DNA of 19,892 nucleotides from Dictyocoela muelleri. Taxonomy: Eukaryota > Microsporidia. The notes under the pieces were generated by a model. The model worked only from the letters and a program-made list of their open reading frames with translations, made no database searches and was not told the DNA's origin. Every line of letters begins with the position of its first letter. Position 1 is the first letter of the stretch. This document shows, in pieces, positions 9,713 to 17,598 of the stretch. The stretch spans positions 1-19,892 of the forward strand of contig SDVU01000127.1 in NCBI GenBank assembly GCA_016256075.1. The letters are read 5' to 3'. The position numbers and the translations under genes were made by a program.

Positions 9713-10599
9713 ATGTCGACCCCTAGCCTAAATCGATTAAATTATAAAACTGATTACAATTTTTTATTTAATCTTTCTATAAAAATAATATTCTTGAACT
9801 TTTTCAAGCGATTGGATCGATATCCTCAAATAAAAATGTTTAAATCCAAACGAAAAATGATTCCGAAAAAGTGTCTCAAATTTAATTTTGAATTTGCATG
9901 GAGATGTATGCATTGCCGAATTTATAAGAACATTCTGGATGATTGCTCTCTAAAAGATACCAAAATAAGCCTTTTAATATTTCTCAGGTTTGCATTCTAT
10001 TTTTTTTAACAAAAATCATTTCAGCGCCGATTATATTAAGTCGAATTGCAAGATAGCTGAGTGTATGTATAGTCTCTACTGTCTTTGTTTAGAAATAAAA
10101 TAGGGAAATAAGTTCAAAATAAAAAACGAAAATTGGACAGGGTTTTAAAACAAACCCATATTTGATGAAAGTTTCTGGAATCGTAGTAAATACTGTATGG
10201 GGAGATTGAGAGAACCAGTGTGAATTAGGGGTGAAGTGGTGGTTAAAACAGGATATTGTTACCGTGAATAAGTCAAAAAAGAAATGCTGAAACATTGATA
10301 CAAATTATGAAAAATAACATCGAGGACAATAGTTATGTGGTATCTGATAAATGGGCTGCTTATAAAAAAATAACTGGCTATTTTAAGGATTCAGAATGCC
10401 ATAAATACAATTTTGTAGATCCAAATACAAAAGCCAACACTCAATGTATTGAAAATTTATGGGAACATCTGAAAAAAAATCAAGAAATATAGCTATGGAA
10501 TAAGTCTTGATACTATAAATGATCACTTGAATGTTTTTATGTTTCAGAAATCATAAAAACATTGAATTTGGAGAATTTTTCGACGTTATTTTAAATTAA
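9713..10599 (+). pseudogene. Merlin transposase of element A, broken
   Basis: The ATG at 9713 opens MSTPSLNRLNYKTD, aligned with MLNRLNYLTD of element C. A zinc-ribbon segment follows, FEFAWRCMHC, then RFAFYFF. The frame is lost near 10009 and continues in others as DYIKSNCKI and KYCMGRLREPV, where the first Asp region is unreadable. From 10295 the catalytic half is open: NSYVVSDKWAAYKK with the second Asp, CHKYNFVDPNTKANTQ, and CIENLWEHLKK with the third acidic residue. A one-base slip then leads to YSYGI, TINDHLNVFM and a stop at 10597-10599. The length of about 295 codons equals that of C. Several frameshifts and stops make it dead, but the second Asp and the Glu are intact. Confidence 0.82.
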
Positions 10600-10655
10600 A
10601 TCTAATTTATTAAATATTTATTTACTTTTTTCTATTTTAATAAGTGTTTATATCG

Positions 10656-10942
10656 TGACCCGGGTTGGAGACACAAAAAATTTTGAGCATATGAAAAAGG
10701 TGTAAGTATAAAAATGTGTAAAATTATCAGTTGGTTAATATTCCTGGAACCTATTGTTTTAAAATTTTATATACTATTATAATTACCATATTTCCCTACG
10801 CGAAATATGTTAAATATAATAGCATATAAATTTTAAAACAATAGGTTCTAGGAATATTAACCAACTGATAATTTTACACATTTTTATATTTACACTTTTT
10901 TCATATGCTTAAAATTTTTTGTGTCTCCAACCCGGGATAGTA
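10656..10942. repeat. right terminal hairpin of Merlin A
   Basis: This palindrome is centred near 10798 (ATTTCCCTACGCGAAAT) and nearly identical to the left terminal hairpin of the same element. It ends in the element's terminal CCCGGGATAGTACC. Its inner boundary GTGACCCGGGTTGGAGACAC repeats the outer terminal sequence, so each hairpin has an end-like sequence on both sides. Confidence 0.9.
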
Positions 10943-11230
10943 CCGGATATTCTAAAATAGCCTATAAAACTTCACTTCTAATTGATTTAGTGGTTTTATA
11001 TTTTCCGCATGCTTAGATCTAGCATTTCCAGACGTATTTATCAATAAAATTTTTCTTAAAGTTATTTTTCATATGATTATTGCAATAATCATATAACATA
11101 AAAGTTTTTAAGATATTTTTTTGTTTAAAAAACATGATTTGCTTCTGTATTCTCATGGAAGCTAAGTTACGTATAACTTTTGTATAGAATGACATGGTTA
11201 AATACTATTATTAAAAAATTTGGTACTACC

Positions 11231-11285
11231 CCGTTCAACGGGAACAATTTTTTCTCCTAAGAAAAAATTGTGCACGTTGAACGGT
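11231..11285. repeat. left terminal hairpin of Merlin B (shortened)
   Basis: Arms CCGTTCAACGGGAACAATTT and AATTGTGCACGTTGAACGG surround a TTCTCCTAAGAA turn. It corresponds to the outer arms of the 228-bp hairpin at the other end, without its central part. Confidence 0.8.
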
Positions 11286-11339
11286 ATATAAGTTAGCATC
11301 TATCGAAGAAAAAAATTAAAAAAATTATCAAAATGATTA

Positions 11340-12100
11340 TTTATTAAAATAATTCCTAAAAAATCAGAAAATTCAATGTTTCTATGATTCCAAAAAAACA
11401 TAAAAGTTTCAAGGTGATCATCGATTGTATCTAATTTTATTCCATAAGAGTAATGATTTATTTTTTTAAATGCATCCACAGATTTCCAATTTTTGCGTAT
11501 TTGCCTTTGTATTTGGGTCTATAAAATTTCTCTTGTGGCAAACCATATCATGATAAAAATTTAATTCTTCTAATCTATTATAAGCACCCATTGATCTGAT
11601 ATAATATAAGAACCTTCTTTACATTTCTGTAATTATAGGTATTAATGTATCTGCGTTGCGACTTTAAACCTTCTTAAAATAACAAAATTTCTTTTTACGT
11701 CAATCATTCAAAAATCCAACATGCCTTTTCTATTCTTCTTAACCATATTTTTTTCCAATAGCTTTCATCAATCTGAATCTTTAAAAGGACTTCCGAGTAT
11801 TATAGGATTTGCATATTATATTGTTTTATTTTATTTCTAAAAATATTGAGCAATGATATATATATCCTTCCTCAGAGATATCACAATTATTTAAAACATA
11901 TTCAAAATAAAAATATTTTTTTTGAAAGAAATAAAAAGCAAATTTTAAAATCATCTTCAAATAAAATCTCAAATTTAAAAATTCGGAGCCCACTAAGATA
12001 TCCACTCCTTTTTGCAGCGAGTGCAAAGCCAAATTACTCCAAGCTTTTCGGCATTTCTAATTATATGCACCATATTAATTCTACATTTTAAACATTTCTT
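11340..12100 (-). pseudogene. Merlin transposase of element B, broken
   Basis: Reading the reverse strand there is a zinc-ribbon remnant IWLCTRCKKE (about 12010-12045). LKFAFYFFQKKYFYFEYV and NNCDISEEGYIYHCS match the RFAFYFF and NNFKIGEDMYGS segments of element C. A heavily degraded middle follows. The C-terminal end shows NFIDPNTKANTQK in one frame, LWMHLKK and SYGIKLDTIDDHLETFMFF in others, and EFSDFLGIILINN. The residue expected to be the catalytic Glu before LW appears as Gly. It is more decayed than A or C. Limits are approximate because of multiple frameshifts. Confidence 0.7.
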
Positions 12101-12247
12101 TAATGACTTTATTATTCCTAAACACTTGAAGATCTCTAATAGATCTTCTTTCCTATTTAAAAGTTAAAAAAACATCATATCTCATTCTATTCAATCGCCA
12201 ATACATAAGGGTATTTTCAATTTTTTATAATAAATGTTAACTTATAA

Positions 12248-12476
12248 AACGTTCAACGTGCACAATTTTTTCTTGGGGAAAAAAATTATTAATATGTTTC
12301 TAAGAACAAAATGTCATTAGAAAAACGAATATGCAAGCATTGAAACATGAGAGTATAAATATATTATACTCTCATGTTTCAATGCTTGCACATTCGTTTT
12401 TCTTATGAAATTTCGTTATTAGGAACATATTCATAAATTTTTCTCCTCAAGAAAAAATTGTGCACGTTAGACGGAG
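12248..12476. repeat. right terminal hairpin of Merlin B
   Basis: This palindrome is centred near 12361 (TATAAATATATTATA) with long exact words in both arms, such as ACTCTCATGTTTCAATGC and its complement. The outer arms match the short left hairpin of the element. Confidence 0.85.
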
Positions 12477-12678
12477 TAGTACCAAAAATTTTACACAAGT
12501 TCATTATCTGCCCCCGGGAGTGATAATGGACTTGATCCTCATTTTCTTTTATGCTTCAAAATGATATATTAAAACTTAATTAAGCAATGTTTTTTAGTTT
12601 AGGATAATTTTTAGTAATTCGACATTTTGTAAAATCAGAATTATATGTCATTCATTGTTTCTGGAAATGACATTCTGC

Positions 12679-13502
12679 GGCTCTCACTAACCATAGGGGA
12701 GCGCTAGCTCTTCATACAGAAGAGATCAGGATAAACCAATTTCATATTTAAGCTCCCCATGATTTGTTGCAATGCGAAGGGTACTTATAATCCAGCGAAA
12801 CTTCTTATATGACATACAAAATATATCATATTATCTTCATAATATTTTAAATTTTGTATATCATATAAGAAGTTCTGATACTTAAAAATGCCCGAAAAAT
12901 CAATCCAACAATCTGAAAAACCCTGCGTTTTTAAATTAATGAAACAACAATAGGGTTTTCAATACTAACCAAAATATATCTATGGGTTTTTTATTATTAA
13001 TACTAAATTTAGATTGAAATTTGTGACAATTCATATAAATTGGTATAGACCCCTCAGTCTTATAATAATATTAGATACTTTTCATTTAATGCAATTTATA
13101 ATAACATGTTCAAATCACATATTTTTTATATTCTTTTTTCGGTCCTAAAATGGTTTATAAATAAAAAAATACTTTTAGCGACAAAACCTTTTTTATATTT
13201 TTTAGGGGCCGCTAGCTCTTCATACAGAAAAGCTCAGGATAAACAGATTTCATATTTAAGCTTCCCATTGATTGTGCAATGGGCAGGATATTTAGAATCC
13301 GGCGAAACTTCTTATATGATGAATAATGCTAGTCAAAATCTTCGATGCTGACTAGCATTATTCATTATATAAGAAGTTTCGCCAGATTCCAAGTATCCTG
13401 CTTATTGCAACAAATCATGGGAAGCTTAAATATGAAATCTGTTTATCCTGAGCTTTTCTGTATGAAGAGCTAGCGCCCCCTCCTCTTATGGATAGTAAGT
13501 GC
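12679..13502. mobile_element. non-autonomous foldback element N (824 bp)
   Basis: It is flanked by a perfect 9-bp duplication ACATTCTGC (12670-12678 and 13503-13511) and sits in one arm of the Gypsy-like fossil. The end repeats are imperfect at the very tips (GGCTCTCACTAACCATA versus GCACTTACTATCCATA) and then near-identical through GCGCTAGCTCTTCATACAG. Each end is built as a hairpin, as in Merlin A and C. The left hairpin is incomplete: its arm spans 12696-12820 but its partner only about 20 bp at 12857-12876. The right one is complete. The 330-bp middle holds no recognisable protein. Duplication size and design suggest mobilisation by a Merlin-like enzyme, but the tips are not GGTACT, so the family is open. 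Confidence 0.75.
13206..13482. repeat. right terminal hairpin of element N
   Basis: This is a 277-bp palindrome with arms beginning GCTAGCTCTTCATACAGAAA and centred near 13345 (GCTAGTCAAAATC...GACTAGC). The arms differ at only a few positions. The open frame across its left half (13106-13351) is a by-product of the palindrome. Confidence 0.85.
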
Positions 13503-13511
13503 ACATTCTGC

Positions 13512-13802
13512 CAACCAAATAAGGTTTTATGTTTTAGATGTTTGTTTGAGATATTACAGTATTTACAGTAAAATATGTTACTGCCTGGTTATTATTAGCG
13601 GAATTTAAAACCTTATAAGGCCCTGAATATGATGAATCTGTTTTTGAATTTGACAGACTTTTAATTAATATCATATCGCCAGGTTTATATGTATGTTTGG
13701 ATCTTGACTTATTTCTTTTAATTATTTTTTTTATTTATATGTGTTTTCATTTAATAAAAAATGGGAGTTTTTCTTTTTCATTTCGATAATTTTTAGAAGG
13801 TG
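13512..13802 (-). pseudogene. retroelement integrase C-terminal piece, inverted copy (fossil)
   Basis: This segment is the reverse complement of about 14263-14530 and therefore carries the same C-terminal integrase piece in the opposite orientation. It is part of the left arm of the inverted duplication and is broken. The arm boundary near 13802 marks where similarity to the right copy ends. Confidence 0.6.
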
Positions 13803-13879
13803 AAATAATATTGAATGATCTCTTGAAATAACTCTCGACTGACATTTATGGTCCTGTTGACGGATCAGAATAAAAACAC

Positions 13880-14540
13880 GACATGAATATAAATAAATTT
13901 TATGTAATCACTATTACAGATCGATGTCCAGATTCACAAAATGTAAGTTTACAAATAATATTAAAGCAGATGATTAAATTTCCTTTTCAGAATAATGACT
14001 TAAACACTATGGAACACCTAAAAGTATACTTAGCAATAAAGGTTTCTTTTATAGATATAAGAAAACTTCAAATTTCATAAAAAAAGGAGGATAAAACAAA
14101 TATTCACAGCTACTTATCCTACATGTAACAGTATTTCAGAGAGAATTAACAAAACATTGACAAAAATATTAAGAATATACAAAGGATGTGACTTCATGGT
14201 TGTTAAAATTATAATTGAGAACAGAATAAATAAAATTGCAAACACCTCATTTGGCCATACACCTCTTAAAATTATCGAAATGAAAAAGCAAAACTCCGTT
14301 TTTTTATTAAATGAAAACACATATAAAGAAAAAAAAAATAATAAAAGAAATAAGTCAAGATCCAAACATACATATAAACCTGGTGATATGATATTAGTTA
14401 AAAGTTTGTTAATTTCAAAAACAGATTCTTCATATTCTGGGCCTTATAAGGTTTTAAATTCAGATAACAACAACCAGACAGTAATATATTTTACTGTAAA
14501 TACTAAAATATCTCAGTCAAACATCAAAACAACATAAAAC
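13880..14540 (+). pseudogene. Ty3/Gypsy-like integrase, C-terminal half (fossil)
   Basis: The protein from about 14157 contains a segment ending the catalytic core and the C-terminal integrase domain: NTSFGHTPLKII (where Gypsy integrases have NxTPFE-like text), HTYKPGDMILVK (the usual KPGDxVLVK strand) and SGPYKVL (the usual GPYKV motif). Short motifs upstream (ITITDR) fit the start of the core. The enzyme would join element DNA to the host chromosome. The copy is incomplete and broken, and its age cannot be dated from one copy. The C-terminal part lies in the inverted arm shared with 13512-13802, and the upstream part is unique to this side. Confidence 0.65.
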
Positions 14541-14809
14541 CTTATTTAGTTAGCAGAATGTCATGTCCTGAAACAATGAATGACATAGAATTCTGATTTT
14601 ACAAAATATCGAATTGCTAAAAATTATCAAAAAAAACATTGATTAATTAAGTTTTAATATATCATTTTAAAGCAAAAAAGAAAATGACTTTTAAAATAAG
14701 AGGTATGAAAGATAATAACAACAAAAAACATTTTTCGAAGTATCAAAACTTTAATGAAAAAGAGAGGGTTATCACAAGGGTAAACAGTGGTATGCACCTC
14801 AGAGTTATC

Positions 14810-14887
14810 AATAAAAACATTTACATAAATTTTAATTTATTCAAAGGCCTAATGTCCCGAGGACAGGACAAGTTATTTTTATCTTTT
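14810..14887 (+). repeat. 78-bp direct repeat, copy 1
   Basis: This is the outer end of the Gypsy-like right arm, containing TCAAAGGCCTAATGTCCCGA and then GGACAGGACAAGTTATTTTT. It recurs in the same orientation at 15529-15606 and inverted at the left arm end near 8480-8530. Confidence 0.85.
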
Positions 14888-15528
14888 GGGACGGTCATTT
14901 TATGCGCAAAAGGACATTTTAGCGCAAAATTATTTTTTTTTAAATTTTGGACCCCTAATGGTTTATATTTTTCGTTGGTTTTTTAAGAAAAAGGGTACAT
15001 AAAAATGTCACAGCCCTATAAAAAATTCACGTCTGATGAAAATTCAAATATTTAAAATTAAAAAAAATAAGAATTGTAGAGAAAAAATATGAAACTTAGA
15101 TTTAGATTTTGAATTTATAATTTTGAATTCTGAATTTTAAATTTAAAAACAAAAATTTAAAATTTTTAAACTAAAAATACAATTTAATTAAAAAATTAAA
15201 AAAATAATAATTATAATTATAGTAAAAATAAAAATTTAAAATGTAAAAATTAATTTTCATATTTAAATTTTTATTAATGAAATTTTTGATTTAAACTTTA
15301 TTTTTTATTTTTAATGGAAATTATTAATATTTAATTATCAATTCTTTTTTTTTAATTTAAATATTTGAATTTTCATTAGACATGAAATTTTTATAGGGCT
15401 ATCACATTTTTATGTAGCCTTTTTCTTAAAAAACCAACGAAAAATAAAAACCATAAGGGTCTAAAATTATTAAAAAATGAGTTTAATTTTGCGCTAAAAT
15501 GCCATTTTGCGCTAAAACAATCGACTCC
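14888..15528. repeat. 641-bp palindrome between the 78-bp direct repeats
   Basis: The outer arms match well: a left block with GCGCAAAA and TTTTAGCGCAAAATTA, then TTCGTTGGTTTTTTAAGAAAAAGG, mirrored at the right before 15528 (the shared block is longer than quoted only in its A/T runs). The centre (about 15060-15360) is almost pure A and T, and pairing there is hard to judge by eye. The palindrome fills exactly the space between two 78-bp direct repeats. No protein is seen; the short open frames that enter it are incidental. Confidence 0.75.
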
Positions 15529-15606
15529 AATAAAAAAATTTATCTAAATTTTACTTTATTCAAAGGCCTAATGTCCCGAGGACAGGACAAGTTATTTTTA
15601 TCTTTT
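15529..15606 (+). repeat. 78-bp direct repeat, copy 2
   Basis: It differs from copy 1 at only a few positions, all in the AT-rich first third. Sequence beyond its right edge is unlike that beyond copy 1, so the duplicated block ends sharply. Confidence 0.85.
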
Positions 15607-15824
15607 TTATACTTATATGAAAAACGGTCAATTTTCACAAAATATGAAAACGTTCTATTTTTCACAAAATGTGGAAAATCGAATCAGCCCTTATTAATTC
15701 TTTATTTGCGTTAGTATGAATAAAAAGGGTTTGGATGAGCATAGAAAAAATAATTATAATTTAATATGTGCTTTCTTAAAGTTTTGCACAATAATTTTAA
15801 GTTATAATGTGTTGGGTTAGGTAT

Positions 15825-15914
15825 CAGTTCGCAAATTCTCAGTTCGCAGATTCTCAGTTCGCAGATTCTCAGATCGCAGATTCTCAGTTCACGGATTCTA
15901 AGTTAGCAGTTATC
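15825..15914 (+). repeat. 15-bp minisatellite, six copies
   Basis: Tandem copies of CAGTTCGCAGATTCT: the first three differ by one base, the fourth and fifth by one or two, and the last is decayed. Divergence rises to the right. No open reading frame uses it. Confidence 0.9.
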
Positions 15915-16256
15915 ATTTCTAAGACAAAAAATAACCCACCGGAAATGACGATTTTTTAATGAATTGAAAAAAAGAAAAAACTTACTTTTTTTAACATCTT
16001 TTACTTCAAGTTGGTTAAAGGGAGGTATGATGTCACTTTAGATTGCTTTTTATATAGAATTAAGAAGGTTTTTTTGGATGTTTGGATCAAAAACCACAAA
16101 AATAAACCAAGAAGATAGGATATCTAGAGTCTGGATATTGTATCAGAATAAAAGTATCGATCTATATACTTCAATGCTAGATTTGAAGGCTTCTATTAAA
16201 TTAAACGCTTATAAAAAACATTTCATTTAATTTCAATAAATTTAATTTTTTACGGG
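15915..16256. other. unassigned spacer between minisatellites
   Basis: I see no gene, RNA or element end here. Short frames exist in both directions, but none resembles a protein I recognise. Confidence 0.4.
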
Positions 16257-16455
16257 GTTTTGCAAACTTATATACCCATTTTTGCAAGGTTATAGACCAG
16301 TTTTGCAATTTTATAGACCCGTTTCTGCGAAGTTATAGACCCGTTTTTCAGAGTTATAGACCAATTTAGCCGACTTATGGCCCGATTTTTGCAGAGTTAT
16401 AGACCTATTTCTGTGAAATTATAGACCTATTTCTGCAGAGTTATAAATCAATTTC
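16257..16455 (+). repeat. 22- to 24-bp minisatellite, about eight or nine copies
   Basis: Degenerate tandem copies of a unit close to TTATAGACCCGTTTTTGCAG. The TTATAGACC core is best kept, while the spacer varies in length by one to three bases. It is more diverged than the 15-bp array to its left and shares no sequence with it. Confidence 0.85.
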
Positions 16456-16670
16456 TTAAAATGTATACAGACTATTTCATTTTTTATTAAAACCACATTG
16501 CAATTTTTTGACACCATCTTGCATTTTTATTGACACTTAATGTCCAAAATTACTTTTTTTTGTATACGTATTCTACTTCCAAATAATAAATAAAAGAAAA
16601 AAAAAGATTAAAATAGAAACAACAAAGGTAAAAAATTTTAAATAAAAATTTAAACGAAAAATTGAAATAT

Positions 16671-17181
16671 TTTTTATAGATTATTAAACAGCTAGTAAAA
16701 ATTCTGCTCTGAGAATATAGGCAGGTAAACTGAAATTATGGCGTACGAAAATTAAAATCTTTCAAAAATTTGTGGGTTTACGTGAACTAACGGTTTTAAA
16801 AATTAGAGATTAATTGAAATTAAAAGTTTTACGAAATTAGAAATGCACTAAAATTAGAGGTTTTACAAAAATTAGCGGTTTTATGGAAATTACGGCTTTC
16901 AAAAAAATAGATAATAAAATGTGATTTTTACAAAAGAGTTGATTTTTGTAAAACGCTAATTTTCGTAAAACCTTTAATTTTCGAAAATTTCTAATTTTTG
17001 TGCATTTCTAATTTCATAAAACTGTTAATTTCAATTAATCTGTAATTTTTAAAACCGGTAGTTCACGTAAACCCACTAATTTTCGAAACACATTAATTTT
17101 TGTACGCCCTAATTTTAGTTTACCTGCCTATATTTTCAAAGCGATAATTTCCGCTAGCTGTTTAATAATCTATAAAAAAAT
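16671..17181. repeat. 510-bp palindrome with internal AAAATTAG/GTTTTAC periodicity
   Basis: The outer arms match from TTTTTATAGATTATTAAACAG to its complement before 17181. Further matching blocks include AATATAGGCAGGTAAACT. The inner half of each arm is itself a loose tandem array of 16- to 20-bp units close to GTTTTACGAAAATTAG, so the sequence is both directly and inversely repetitive. The centre is near 16925. It abuts Merlin element C directly. No transposase or clear target duplication was found. Confidence 0.8.
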
Positions 17182-17189
17182 CTGTACTT

Positions 17190-17472
17190 ACTTGGGTTAG
17201 AGTTTAGAGAAAAATTGATGGTAGAAAAAAAATAAAAAAACGTTTTATATCTAAAATTTATGCTGATTTATTTTCCTGAAGCATTTTTCTATATTTAAAT
17301 TTATACGTTTTATTTTTTTATATTTTGCTTCGCGAAATATGGAAAAATACAAAGTATAAAAATTAATATAAAAAAACGTTCCAAGAAAATAAATCAGCAT
17401 AAAATTTTAGATATAAAACGTTTTTTTTATTTTTTTCTACAATCAATTTTTCTCTGTTCCATACCCGGGTCA
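17190..17472. repeat. left terminal hairpin of Merlin C
   Basis: This palindrome is centred near 17332 (ATTTTGCTTCGCGAAATAT). Both arms carry AAACGTTTTATATCTAAAAT and ATGCTGATTTATTTTC or their complements. Arm divergence is somewhat greater than in element A. Confidence 0.85.
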
Positions 17473-17598
17473 CAATTTAAACACCTATATTAAAATTAAA
17501 AATTAAAAAATACATTATAAAAGTTAATAAACAAATTTTAAAAATTAAAAAATAGATTTAAAAAATTAAAGAATACAATAAAATTAAAAAGAATGAAT

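Larger units (their letters stand above)
9397..10944 (+). mobile_element. Merlin element A with hairpin termini
   Basis: The element begins GGTACTATCCCGGGTTGGA and ends with its reverse complement. A perfect 8-bp target duplication GGATATTC flanks it (9389-9396 and 10945-10952). It lies inside the transposase of element D. Each terminus is itself a palindrome of about 280 bp, and the inner edges of the two palindromes carry an inverted motif close to GTCACAATATAAACACC. The transposase occupies the roughly 890 bp between them. Terminal sequence, duplication size and the encoded protein all indicate Merlin. The same plan is present in element C. Confidence 0.88.
8777..11195 (-). pseudogene. Merlin transposase of element D, split by element A
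   Basis: Without element A (9397-10944) this is about 287 codons, normal for the family. The ATG at 11193-11195 opens MSFYTKVIRN. A zinc-ribbon-like stretch follows (YDYCNNHMK then DKYVWKC). After A the frame continues with YRYAKEEQPIKFI in one frame, then IICQIDESRFFHKQKH with the first catalytic Asp, GEQIWVFCIVDTSYIL, and in a second frame SIIHSDELEAYISI with the second Asp. It ends with HKLLFVDPITGIHTRNVESYWNK segments holding the catalytic Glu, and INECIWRNN. At least two frameshifts and a few stops are seen besides the insertion. All three acidic residues are readable. Its IDES and HTxNVESYW signatures separate it clearly from the A/B/C subfamily. Confidence 0.8.
11222..12483 (-). mobile_element. 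Merlin element B with unequal hairpin ends
   Basis: The ends are GGTACTACCCCGTTCAACG and, on the reverse strand at the right, GGTACTACTCCGTCTAACG. A perfect 8-bp duplication AAAAATTT flanks it (11214-11221 and 12484-12491). The left terminus is a short hairpin (about 55 bp) and the right a long one (about 228 bp). Their outermost parts match, so the left copy seems to have lost its middle. It lies within D, upstream of D's transposase start, in the D leader. The transposase is on the minus strand and belongs to the A/C lineage. Confidence 0.85.
8677..12538 (-). mobile_element. Merlin element D, carrying elements A and B
   Basis: Terminal inverted repeats begin GGATCAAGTCCGTTATC at the left and, reading the reverse strand, GGATCAAGTCCATTATC at the right. 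Both are followed by a C-rich run. A perfect 8-bp target duplication, TCATTTTC, flanks it (8669-8676 and 12539-12546), the size expected for Merlin. It interrupts one arm of the Gypsy-like inverted duplication. After subtracting A and B with their duplications, the ancestral element is about 1.04 kb with one transposase on the minus strand. Confidence 0.85.
8480..14887. mobile_element. inverted duplication of a Ty3/Gypsy-like element's 3' part (fossil), heavily interrupted
   Basis: Two arms of about 630 bp face outward. The right arm runs from about 14263 to 14887. The left arm is its reverse complement in three blocks: 13802-13512, 12670-12547 and 8668-8480. The gaps between the blocks are exactly filled by later elements D and N, whose target duplications lie at the joins. 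The arms contain the end of an integrase, a 3' untranslated tract and a terminal word AATGTCCCGAGGACAGGAC, which may lie at or near an LTR start. Only one side carries more of the integrase. The element is broken and incomplete: no gag, protease or reverse transcriptase was seen, nor a definite LTR pair. A Polinton-type origin of the integrase is a less likely alternative. Confidence 0.6.

Noticed and set aside
8480-14887. Interpretation as a Polinton with long terminal inverted repeats and an integrase
   Set aside because: The repeats contain the end of the integrase itself, no polymerase or capsid gene is seen, and the integrase C-terminus has the Gypsy GPYKV pattern.
14684-15714. Two forward frames sharing a LFKGLMSRGQDKLFLSF segment
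   Set aside because: The shared segment is just translation of the 78-bp direct repeat. The rest reads into the palindrome and low-complexity sequence.
15825-15914. CRISPR-like array
   Set aside because: Units are directly adjacent with no spacers, so it is a minisatellite.
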